From an uncultured Flavobacteriales bacterium (GTDB lineage: Bacteria > Bacteroidota > Bacteroidia > Flavobacteriales > BACL11): 64,000 nt of DNA. The position numbers were made by a program, and so were the translations under genes. The DNA lies in the NCBI GenBank assembly GCA_905181585.1, contig CAJIYG010000003.1, forward strand, positions 1 to 64,000, in the 5' to 3' direction. The notes below the pieces were generated by a model. That model searched no databases. It was given only the letters and a program-made list of their open reading frames with translations, and was not told the origin of the DNA. Below, one piece after another: positions 54,529-62,256 of the stretch (the stretch's first letter is position 1; the number at the start of each line of letters is the position of its first letter).

Positions 54529-56775
54529 ATGAAGAATATAATTATTTTATTAAAATTTTCTTTTTTAATATTCATTTTTTTTAATGTTTCAAATCTTTTT
54601 GCGCAAAATATTTATTTTACTGATCAAAGTAATGAGCCTATTTCTGATGTTAATGTTGTTGTGTCTCATCCTGAATCAAATCTTGTTGTAAATTTAACTT
54701 CTGATATAAATGGTAAAATATCTTTATCGAATTACTTTATTCCATCATACTTAAAATATGATATTATTGCATCTCACATTTCTTTTCATAAATCTATATC
54801 AGAGCATTTTATAAGGGATAGTATTATTATTTTAAGCAGCAAGAATACTTTACTTGATCAAGTAGTTATAACAGCTCAAATATCACCACGAACATCTAGT
54901 AAAAGCATACACAAGATTAGTGTTATTGATAAAAGCTATATAAAGGCTAAAGGAGCAGTTAATCTTCAAAACTTATTACAAGATCAAATGAACTTAAGAT
55001 TATCACAAGATAATATTTTGGGAAGTTCAATTAGTATTCAAGGTCTTTCAGGGCAAAATGTGAAAATTTTAATCGATGATATTCCGGTTATAGGAAGACT
55101 AAATGGCAATATAGATTTATCACAAATTAATCTTAATAATATTGAAAGGGTGGAAATTGTTGAAGGCCCTTTATCTGTTTCTTACGGCTCAGATGCTTTA
55201 GCGGGTACAATTAATTTAATTTCTAAGAAGCAACAACAAAAAAAGTTATCTACATCACTTTCTACATACTATGAAAGTGTCGGTCATTATAATTTTGATA
55301 TGGACTTTGGATTAAAAATAAAAAATAATCTTTTCAAATTTTCTAGTGGAAGAAATTATTTTGACGGCTGGTCTAAAGGAGAAAGTTTTCAGCTAATTAC
55401 ATCCAATGCTTTAGCAGATACATCTAGGTTCTTACAGTGGAAGCCAAAAGAGCAGTACTTTGCAGATATGCAGTATATTCTCACTAATAAAAATTATAAT
55501 CTTAGAATTTTCTATCAACATTTTAATGAAAAAATTACAAATAGAGGAATGCCTAGACTTCCATATTATGAAAATGCATTCGATGATTACTATTACACTT
55601 TGCGAGATAATTTTGGTGTAAATTTTAATCTTAGATTAAAAGAAAATGAAAATTTAAATTTTTTATTAGCATATAATATATATAATAGAATAAAGAATAC
55701 TTATTTTAAGGACTTAACAACATTAGAGGAAACTTTAACTGAATCAGAAAGCGATCAAGATACATCATTATTCACGTCATTCTTAAATAAAGTAATATAT
55801 TCAAATACAGCTGATAGTAATTTAAATTATCAGATAGGATATGAAGTTAAGAATGAGTATGCAAAGGGACAAAGGATAATAAATTCTAAGCAATATCAGT
55901 CCAATTATGCAATTTTCTCAAATATTGAGTTTTACATGAAAAAATTGACTTTTAGACCTGGCTTAAGATTTGCATATAATTCAGATTATAAAGCTCCTGT
56001 AATTCCATCAATAAACTTAATGTATCCATTTAAAGATTTTAAGATAAGATTATCTTATGCTAAAGGCTTTCGAGCCCCTGCTTTAAAAGAATTATATTTT
56101 GAATTTGTAGATATAAACCATAACATCTTAGGTAATTCTAGTTTAAAATCAGAAGCGTCTAATAATTTTCATTTAGATATTGATTGGAAGAAGAATTTAT
56201 TATCTAAAACTTTATTTTTTGACTTAAGTGGATTCCATAATAATATAAAAAATCTAATTTCATTAGCTCAAAGTTCTAATTCATCTGAGTATACATATTT
56301 TAATTTAGGAGAATATCAAACCATGGGTGCTAGATTTCAAGCAAAAATAAAGACAAATAGATTAGAGATGAGTATAGGAAATTCTTTACTTGCAAGATAT
56401 AATTCATTAAGCAGTGGTCAGGATGTAAAAAGGTTTAGTTATTCTTCTGATTATAAAGCTTCAATTTTTTGGGATCTAAATTTTTGGGATTTACAACTTG
56501 CTTCTTTTTATAAATTTACTGGTAATTTACCATCATTTGCTAAACTTTCGGATGGAGAAATTGTTGAAACTAATATTGATAAATATCAAATTTTAGATGT
56601 AAGTCTTTCTAAGAGTATTAAAAATATTGGAGAAATTACTTTAGGAGCTAAAAATATCTTTAATATAACTGACGTGTCAAGTTTTAGTATTGGCCAGGTT
56701 CATTCTACTTCTTCTAGTTCTACATCTGTTGGATATGGAAGAACATTTTATTCTTCAATTAAATTCTACTTCTAA
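54529..56775 (+). CDS. TonB-dependent receptor, HmuR-like
   Basis: The product is 748 residues with a signal peptide to about residue 25 (NVSNLFAQ), a short carboxypeptidase-like domain, and the plug with LQNLLQDQMNLRLSQDN, SISIQGLSGQNVKILIDDIPV and VEIVEGPLSVSYGSDALAG. The barrel ends in GRTFYSSIKFYF, a typical C-terminal aromatic. The following gene encodes an HmuY-like protein, so haem is the likely ligand, as in the HmuR/HmuY pair of Porphyromonas; this is inferred from context. The plus-strand unit starts from its own promoter. Confidence 0.86.
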   Translation: MKNIIILLKFSFLIFIFFNVSNLFAQNIYFTDQSNEPISDVNVVVSHPESNLVVNLTSDINGKISLSNYFIPSYLKYDIIASHISFHKSISEHFIRDSIIILSSKNTLLDQVVITAQISPRTSSKSIHKISVIDKSYIKAKGAVNLQNLLQDQMNLRLSQDNILGSSISIQGLSGQNVKILIDDIPVIGRLNGNIDLSQINLNNIERVEIVEGPLSVSYGSDALAGTINLISKKQQQKKLSTSLSTYYESVGHYNFDMDFGLKIKNNLFKFSSGRNYFDGWSKGESFQLITSNALADTSRFLQWKPKEQYFADMQYILTNKNYNLRIFYQHFNEKITNRGMPRLPYYENAFDDYYYTLRDNFGVNFNLRLKENENLNFLLAYNIYNRIKNTYFKDLTTLEETLTESESDQDTSLFTSFLNKVIYSNTADSNLNYQIGYEVKNEYAKGQRIINSKQYQSNYAIFSNIEFYMKKLTFRPGLRFAYNSDYKAPVIPSINLMYPFKDFKIRLSYAKGFRAPALKELYFEFVDINHNILGNSSLKSEASNNFHLDIDWKKNLLSKTLFFDLSGFHNNIKNLISLAQSSNSSEYTYFNLGEYQTMGARFQAKIKTNRLEMSIGNSLLARYNSLSSGQDVKRFSYSSDYKASIFWDLNFWDLQLASFYKFTGNLPSFAKLSDGEIVETNIDKYQILDVSLSKSIKNIGEITLGAKNIFNITDVSSFSIGQVHSTSSSSTSVGYGRTFYSSIKFYF

Positions 56776-57731
56776 TGAAAATATATATAGCAATTATCTT
56801 ATTTTTTATATTTACAAGCTGTGAAAAAGGTGAAACTCCTATCATGCCTCATGGTTCTGGTAGTATGCTTACCTCAGTAATTGAGTTAGGTCCTGATTAT
56901 CGATATCAGATTTTTTATTCTTTAAAGCAGGGTGAGATTATTTCTCAAAATATTAAAACCGATTGGGATTTAGCTATTTCATCAAATATTCAGAACTTAG
57001 ATATCCGCATAAATACATCTAGAGCAGCAGCAGCATGGAAAACAAATAGCTATAATTTTGATCAATCTTACGATTTAAATAGCGCTACTTGGCTGTGTGA
57101 TAGCCCTGATGGAAATAATGATAGCTCAGCTTTATTTGGAATTATAAATAACGAGATATATATAATCGACAAAGGATATAGTTTCTCTGGAAATCATACT
57201 GGATACGTAAAATTTGCTGTAGAATCTCGTACAAGTAACTCATGCTTTATTCGTTATGGTTCTCTTGACAATTCTTTTGATACAGTTGTCGAAATTATTA
57301 AAAATCAAAACTTTAATTATGTTTCATATTCTTTTTCTCAAAATACCGTTGTAGATGTGGAACCAGAAAAAAATAATTGGGATTTAGTCTTCACACAATA
57401 CACACATATCTTCTACAACCCTAGAACACCATATTTAGTTACTGGCGTGCTTATTAATGAAGCAAATGTTTTAGTTGCTTTAGATACTTTAAATCCTTTT
57501 GAAAATATTTCTAATGAAAATTTAACTCAGTATTCTTTCCATAATAATAGAGATGTGATTGGCTATAACTGGAAATCCTATGATATGAATGCTGGAGAAT
57601 ATTCTATTAATACTAACTTAAACTATATTTTAAATGATAAAGATGGTCGTTATTTTAAGCTTCATTTTATAGATTATTACAACAGTAGTGGAGATAAAGG
57701 CTATCCTAAGTTTGAAATACAAGAATTGTAA
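56775..57731 (+). CDS. HmuY-family lipoprotein
   Basis: The product is 318 residues with a lipobox (FFIFTSC, Cys15). The HmuY fold is supported by KTDWDLAISSN, NWDLVFTQYTHIFYN and GRYFKLHFIDYYNSSGDKGYPKFE near the end, the three conserved blocks of the family. HmuY takes haem from host or environmental haemoproteins and hands it to HmuR. The specific axial ligands cannot be assigned from sequence alone. The ATG shares one base with the receptor stop, so the two are translationally coupled. Confidence 0.86.
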   Translation: MKIYIAIILFFIFTSCEKGETPIMPHGSGSMLTSVIELGPDYRYQIFYSLKQGEIISQNIKTDWDLAISSNIQNLDIRINTSRAAAAWKTNSYNFDQSYDLNSATWLCDSPDGNNDSSALFGIINNEIYIIDKGYSFSGNHTGYVKFAVESRTSNSCFIRYGSLDNSFDTVVEIIKNQNFNYVSYSFSQNTVVDVEPEKNNWDLVFTQYTHIFYNPRTPYLVTGVLINEANVLVALDTLNPFENISNENLTQYSFHNNRDVIGYNWKSYDMNAGEYSINTNLNYILNDKDGRYFKLHFIDYYNSSGDKGYPKFEIQEL

Positions 57732-57765
57732 TTCTTTTTAAAGATATTTTCCCTTGATTTTTATC

Positions 57766-57773
57766 TAAATTTG
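57766..57773 (+). promoter_or_regulatory. Promoter -7 box for the 57782-60986 unit
   Basis: TAAATTTG, an exact TAnnTTTG match, ends eight bases before the ATG at 57782, implying a very short leader. Confidence 0.4.
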
Positions 57774-57781
57774 TAATAATT

Positions 57782-58225
57782 ATGTATTACACTATCTTAA
57801 TCTCACATATAGCCTTAAGTTTTGCGGTGTCTTTTGTAGCTTTATATATAGTTATTCGTTCTTTGCTTGGAGTTTATGAAAAAATTAAATTTTCTGATTT
57901 CCACGATTTCTTTATTCCAAAATTTGCTGTCATTCTTTTATATCTTGAATTAATATTAGGGCTTTTATTATACGCCTTACATATTAGCAAGCTTGAGAAT
58001 TTTATTAGTCAGTCAAATGCAGATGCATATTTTTCATATAGATTTTGGGCTATAGAGCATACTATATTAATGCTTTTTGCTATTATTTTTGGTCATCTTG
58101 GCTTGCTTTACACTAAAAATATTAAGTCTGTAGTAGAAAGATTTAAAAAGAATTTAACTTATTTTGGATTATCATTTATTCTTATCACAGTTTCATTACT
58201 CATGAATATGTTAAAAAATGCATAA
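57782..58225 (+). CDS. Four-helix membrane protein, cytochrome-b-like
   Basis: The 147-residue product has four predicted helices (about residues 5-28, 47-68, 87-108 and 122-143). Histidines occur in or next to helices (SHIALSF, LHISKL, AIEHTILML, FGHLGLL), and RFWAIEHTILMLFAI resembles a family of small Bacteroidota membrane proteins annotated as cytochrome B. Haem binding is possible but unproved. It overlaps the response-regulator gene by eight bases and directly follows the haem-uptake pair. Confidence 0.65.
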   Translation: MYYTILISHIALSFAVSFVALYIVIRSLLGVYEKIKFSDFHDFFIPKFAVILLYLELILGLLLYALHISKLENFISQSNADAYFSYRFWAIEHTILMLFAIIFGHLGLLYTKNIKSVVERFKKNLTYFGLSFILITVSLLMNMLKNA

Positions 58226-58904
58226 TAAAAATAAAATACTTTTAGTAGAAGATGAATTAGAGTTAGCTAAATCTGTAGTTAAATATTTACAAGAAAGTAA
58301 TTATTTATGTACACATGTTGAAAAATTAAAAAATGCTAGAGATTTGTTAAAGAATAATAATTTTCATGCTGTTCTATTGGACCTAGGTTTGCCAGATGGA
58401 GATGGACTCTCACTAATTAAAGAAATAAAAAATAAAGATAAAACAACAGGCGTGATTATAATTTCCGCCAAAGATGCTTTATCAAATAAAATTCAAGGAC
58501 TAGATTTAGGAGCGGATGATTATTTGACAAAACCATTTTTTATGCCAGAATTAAATGCTAGAATTAATTCTTTGATAAGAAGATTAAATTTTGAAGGAGA
58601 TAATGAGATAATAATTGGTGATATAAAGATCATACCAGATCAGATGTTAACTTTAGTTAAAGAAAAAAGAGTTGATTTAACAAATACAGAGTTTAATCTA
58701 TTATTATATTTTATTACTAATAAAAATAGAGTTTTAAGTAAAACTAATTTAGGAGAATATATGTCCTCTAATTATCATGACTATAGTTTTTCTGATGATT
58801 TAGTTTATACACATATTAAGAATTTAAAGAAAAAACTGGAAAAATCTGGATGTTCAGATTATATTAAAAATATTTATGGTGTTGGTTATAAATTCAGTAA
58901 TTAA
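58218..58904 (+). CDS. OmpR/PhoB-family response regulator
   Basis: The product is 228 residues. The receiver domain (residues 1-120) has the acidic pair VEDE near the start, the phospho-acceptor Asp in AVLLDLGLPDGDG (about residue 55), the conserved Ser in IIISAKD and the Lys in YLTKPF. The C-terminal winged-helix DNA-binding domain (about 130-228) ends with IKNIYGVGYKFSN. It pairs with the kinase encoded two bases downstream; the target is unknown. Confidence 0.93.
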   Translation: MHNKNKILLVEDELELAKSVVKYLQESNYLCTHVEKLKNARDLLKNNNFHAVLLDLGLPDGDGLSLIKEIKNKDKTTGVIIISAKDALSNKIQGLDLGADDYLTKPFFMPELNARINSLIRRLNFEGDNEIIIGDIKIIPDQMLTLVKEKRVDLTNTEFNLLLYFITNKNRVLSKTNLGEYMSSNYHDYSFSDDLVYTHIKNLKKKLEKSGCSDYIKNIYGVGYKFSN

Positions 58905-58906
58905 AA

Positions 58907-60142
58907 ATGAAGCTATCTACTAAATCGGGTCTAAGTTTTATTTCTGCTAGTGCGATATTCTTTTTCTTAGGCAGTATCTTAATGTATTTTTCTGTTAGAG
59001 TGATTCTTGCCGAAGATTTAAAAGATAGATTATTAGACATGCAAAGTTCTTTTATAATGGATGTTTCTTATGCCGATGACATCGCTATCATGAAGGGTGC
59101 AAAAACATTTGTTTTTAAAGCGCCAAGATTAGAACCAACCCTTTTTTCTGATACTGTTTTAATAGAATCTGGCAGATATAATCTTTTTCGAAAGATTACT
59201 TTCTTTCAAGTATTTAAACATAAGATATACAAAGTAGAAATTTTACAATCACAGTCTCAGACTGATCTACTAATATGGAGAATTGTAATTTTAAATGTTG
59301 GCTTAGCAATGCTCTTTTTCTTAATAATATTTTTTGTAAATCACTTGACAGTAAAGCGTACTTTAAAAGTTTTTTATAGCACAATAGATAAATTAGAAAA
59401 TTTTGATGTAGGAAAATCTCATTCTTTAGCTCTGGAAGATGCAGACGTTGATGAGATTAAAAAACTGAATGATGTATTTAATGAAATGTCCAAGAAGATT
59501 AAGAGTGACTTTGATGAACAGAAAGAATATACTGAGAATGTATCTCATGAGTTACAAACACCACTTGCAATCATCAGTTCAAAAGCAGAAGAGCTTCTGC
59601 AATCTGATCGTCTGAATAAGATGGAGATGGAGCATATTGCTGTCATAATGAATACTATTAATCGTCTTGCTAAGATTAATCAATCACTAATTTTCTTAAC
59701 TAAAATTGACAATCGTTTTTACGCCGATGAAGAATCGCTCCAGCTTTCGTCGATAATAAAAGAGAAAATTAATTTTTTCACTGATATAATTGAACAACAG
59801 AGCATAAGTATTAGTGTTAATATTCCAGATAATATATCACTAAAGATGAATAAGTATTTGGCAGATACACTATTTTTAAATCTTATTAAAAATGCTATTA
59901 TTCATAATTTGAAAGGCGGTTTATTCGAGGTGAATTTTATAGATAATATTTTAATTTTTAAAAATAGTGGTCAAAATACTAGTCACAGTAGTGTAGATAT
60001 ATTTAAAAGGTTTTACAGAGATCAAGAAAATAAAAAGAGTTTAGGAATTGGTTTGTCAATTGTTAAGAGAATTTGTGATTTATATAATTTTAAAATTAAT
60101 TATTCTTTTGAGGATTGTCATATTTTTAAAATAGAAATATAA
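58907..60142 (+). CDS. Sensor histidine kinase
   Basis: The 411-residue product has membrane helices near residues 8-32 and 127-148 with a periplasmic sensor loop of about 95 residues between them. A HAMP-like linker precedes the HisKA dimerisation helix, where the phospho-acceptor His is in ENVSHELQTPLAI. The ATPase domain is shorter than usual: the N box is NLIKNAIIHN, a G box reads GIGLSIVKR, and other boxes are weakly defined. It probably phosphorylates the adjacent regulator. The stimulus is unknown, but the haem-uptake neighbours suggest an envelope or haem signal. Confidence 0.9.
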   Translation: MKLSTKSGLSFISASAIFFFLGSILMYFSVRVILAEDLKDRLLDMQSSFIMDVSYADDIAIMKGAKTFVFKAPRLEPTLFSDTVLIESGRYNLFRKITFFQVFKHKIYKVEILQSQSQTDLLIWRIVILNVGLAMLFFLIIFFVNHLTVKRTLKVFYSTIDKLENFDVGKSHSLALEDADVDEIKKLNDVFNEMSKKIKSDFDEQKEYTENVSHELQTPLAIISSKAEELLQSDRLNKMEMEHIAVIMNTINRLAKINQSLIFLTKIDNRFYADEESLQLSSIIKEKINFFTDIIEQQSISISVNIPDNISLKMNKYLADTLFLNLIKNAIIHNLKGGLFEVNFIDNILIFKNSGQNTSHSSVDIFKRFYRDQENKKSLGIGLSIVKRICDLYNFKINYSFEDCHIFKIEI

Positions 60143-60143
60143 T

Positions 60144-60986
60144 ATGTCAAGAGATTTTTTTAGTGATTTAACTGATGAGGAGAAAGAAATTATTGTTCAT
60201 AAGGGTACTGAGCGACCATTTTCTGGAGAATACAATGACTCTTTTTTAGAAGGTGTTTTTTGTTGTAGAGCATGTGGTAGTTTTTTATATGAATCTACAT
60301 CAAAATTTGATTCTGGCTGTGGGTGGCCTTCATTTGATGATGAGATTGCTGATGCAGTTGTAAGATATGAAGATAATTCACTTGGTAGAAAAAGAACAGA
60401 AATTTGTTGTGCAAGATGTGATGGTCATTTAGGTCATGTGTTTCACGGTGAGAAAGCCACTAAAAAAGATACTCGGCATTGTGTCAATTCATTAAGTATT
60501 AAGTTTATTGATAAGAATAAAATTGAAAAAGTAACAGTTGGTGCCGGATGTTTTTGGAAGGTTGAGTACCTATTCAAAAATACTGAAGGAGTTTATAATG
60601 TTAAATCAGGTTATATGGGAGGACACACTAAAAACCCAACTTATAATGAAGTGTGTTCGGGCTCAACTAATCACATTGAAGTAGTAGAAATATATTTTAA
60701 CCCAAATATTCTTACTTTTTTGGAACTTTTAAATATTTTTTGGTCCAACCACAAACCAGCATCCATCGACAGTCAGAACGGTGATTCAGGCTCTCAATAC
60801 AGATCAGCTATATTTTGTTATTCAAATCTTCAATTAGAGCAAGCTTTTGAGTCTAAAAAAGAATATCAGGAAAAAATAGAGCAACAAATTGTTACAACAA
60901 TTATAGAAGCTGAGGTTTTTTACAAAGCAGAAGAATACCACCAAGACTACTTAAATAAAAATAATTTGGATAGCTGTAGTCTTTAA
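60144..60986 (+). CDS. msrBA: Bifunctional peptide methionine sulfoxide reductase MsrB-MsrA
   Basis: The 280-residue fusion has MsrB first (about residues 1-130). Zinc-binding CxxC pairs are in CRACGSF and CARCDGH, GCGWPSF is conserved, and the catalytic Cys is in RHCVNSLS. MsrA follows (about 130-280), with its catalytic Cys in GAGCFWKVEYLF and later segments GGHTKNPTYNEVCSG and GSQYRSAIF. Together they reduce both R- and S-methionine sulfoxide. There is no signal peptide, so it is cytoplasmic. It begins one base after the kinase gene stop and overlaps the convergent kinase by four bases. Confidence 0.94.
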   Translation: MSRDFFSDLTDEEKEIIVHKGTERPFSGEYNDSFLEGVFCCRACGSFLYESTSKFDSGCGWPSFDDEIADAVVRYEDNSLGRKRTEICCARCDGHLGHVFHGEKATKKDTRHCVNSLSIKFIDKNKIEKVTVGAGCFWKVEYLFKNTEGVYNVKSGYMGGHTKNPTYNEVCSGSTNHIEVVEIYFNPNILTFLELLNIFWSNHKPASIDSQNGDSGSQYRSAIFCYSNLQLEQAFESKKEYQEKIEQQIVTTIIEAEVFYKAEEYHQDYLNKNNLDSCSL

Positions 60987-62233
60987 ACCTTTTCAAGTAA
61001 AATTATAAATTGTGCCCCTTGACCTTCTTTGGCATTTCTAGCATAAATTTTTCCACCATGATAGTCTTCAATAATTCTTTTAGATAGTGATAGGCCTAGC
61101 CCCCATCCTCTTTGCTTGGTTGTCACGCCAGGTTTAAAAATATCTTTCAAAATATTTTTTGGGATCCCTTTTCCAGAATCTGTTATTTCAATTTGGACTA
61201 AAGAATTTTCATCCGTAACCTGAATACATATCTCTCCTTTTCCTTTCATTGCATCAGCAGCATTTTTACATATGTTTTCAAATACCCATCCAATGAGTGT
61301 TTTATTTGCACTTATATTATTGATAGCTGTACTTTGATTAAATATAAAAGTTGTTTTATAAGGAAGTCGATTCTTAAGATATGAGATTGATTTTTGAATA
61401 ATTTCATTTACATTATGCTCTTTCATTTCAGGTTTAGAGCCTATTTTGGAAAATCTTTCTGTTATTGTTTCAAGCCGATTTAAGTCTTTTTCCATTTCAG
61501 TTACCATACCAGTATTATTTCCTGAATCTTTTATTAGTTCTACCCAGGCCATCAATGATGAAAGTGGAGTTGCAATTTGATGAGCTGTTTCTTTAGCCAT
61601 TCCAGCCCATACTTGATTTTGCTCAGATCTTCTAGCCCAACTAAAAATAAAGTACCCAATTAATACAAACAGTGATATAAGAACTAGTTGATAAAAAGGA
61701 TAGTATCGTAAATTTGTTAACGTTGGAGAGTCTTGATAATATATCCATTGTTTATCACCTGAAAGAGTTATTTCAATTGGGCTCTCACCACTTTCCTTCA
61801 TACTCTTTAATTCTTTTCTCAAAAAAAAGTTATAATCATCTATTAAATTTTTGCCTTTTTTTAGACTTAATTTATTTTTTATAGCTGATGATTCTTTTGA
61901 TATTTCATTATAGTATTCATTTAATAAAATACTGTCTTTTTTTGAATAAAATTTCAGATTTCGTGATTCTAAAATACTATCACATTCATCGACAAGTATA
62001 ACTGGTATATTTTGATTTTCTGATATTACTTTTAGCGCAAGAGAATAGTCAATTTGAATATTTGAACTTACTAACTGTTTGGTAGCTGCAGCCCATATTT
62101 CAATCTTTTTTCGTTCTTCTTCTTTTAGTTCATTTACAAGATAATTTGTTACAAATAGGGATAGTAAGCTAATACAAATTGCTAGCATTGCTAGAAAAAG
62201 CTTCCATCTCTGTTTTGTACTGTAAATATTCAT
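60983..62233 (-). CDS. Sensor histidine kinase (Bacteroidota type)
   Basis: The 416-residue product has N-terminal (about residues 12-33) and second (about 178-198) membrane helices with a periplasmic region between them. The HisKA helix carries GMAKETAHQIATPLSSLMAW, where the His is the phospho-acceptor and the AHQxxTPLSSL form is the Bacteroidota variant. The ATPase domain has WVFENICKNAADAM (N box), ITDSGKGIP (G1) and GWGLGLSLSKR (G2). No response regulator lies beside it, so its partner is elsewhere. The stop overlaps msrBA by four bases. Confidence 0.92.
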   Translation of the reverse strand: MNIYSTKQRWKLFLAMLAICISLLSLFVTNYLVNELKEEERKKIEIWAAATKQLVSSNIQIDYSLALKVISENQNIPVILVDECDSILESRNLKFYSKKDSILLNEYYNEISKESSAIKNKLSLKKGKNLIDDYNFFLRKELKSMKESGESPIEITLSGDKQWIYYQDSPTLTNLRYYPFYQLVLISLFVLIGYFIFSWARRSEQNQVWAGMAKETAHQIATPLSSLMAWVELIKDSGNNTGMVTEMEKDLNRLETITERFSKIGSKPEMKEHNVNEIIQKSISYLKNRLPYKTTFIFNQSTAINNISANKTLIGWVFENICKNAADAMKGKGEICIQVTDENSLVQIEITDSGKGIPKNILKDIFKPGVTTKQRGWGLGLSLSKRIIEDYHGGKIYARNAKEGQGAQFIILLEKV

Positions 62234-62256
62234 TTCTTGTAGTAAAAGTAACTATT

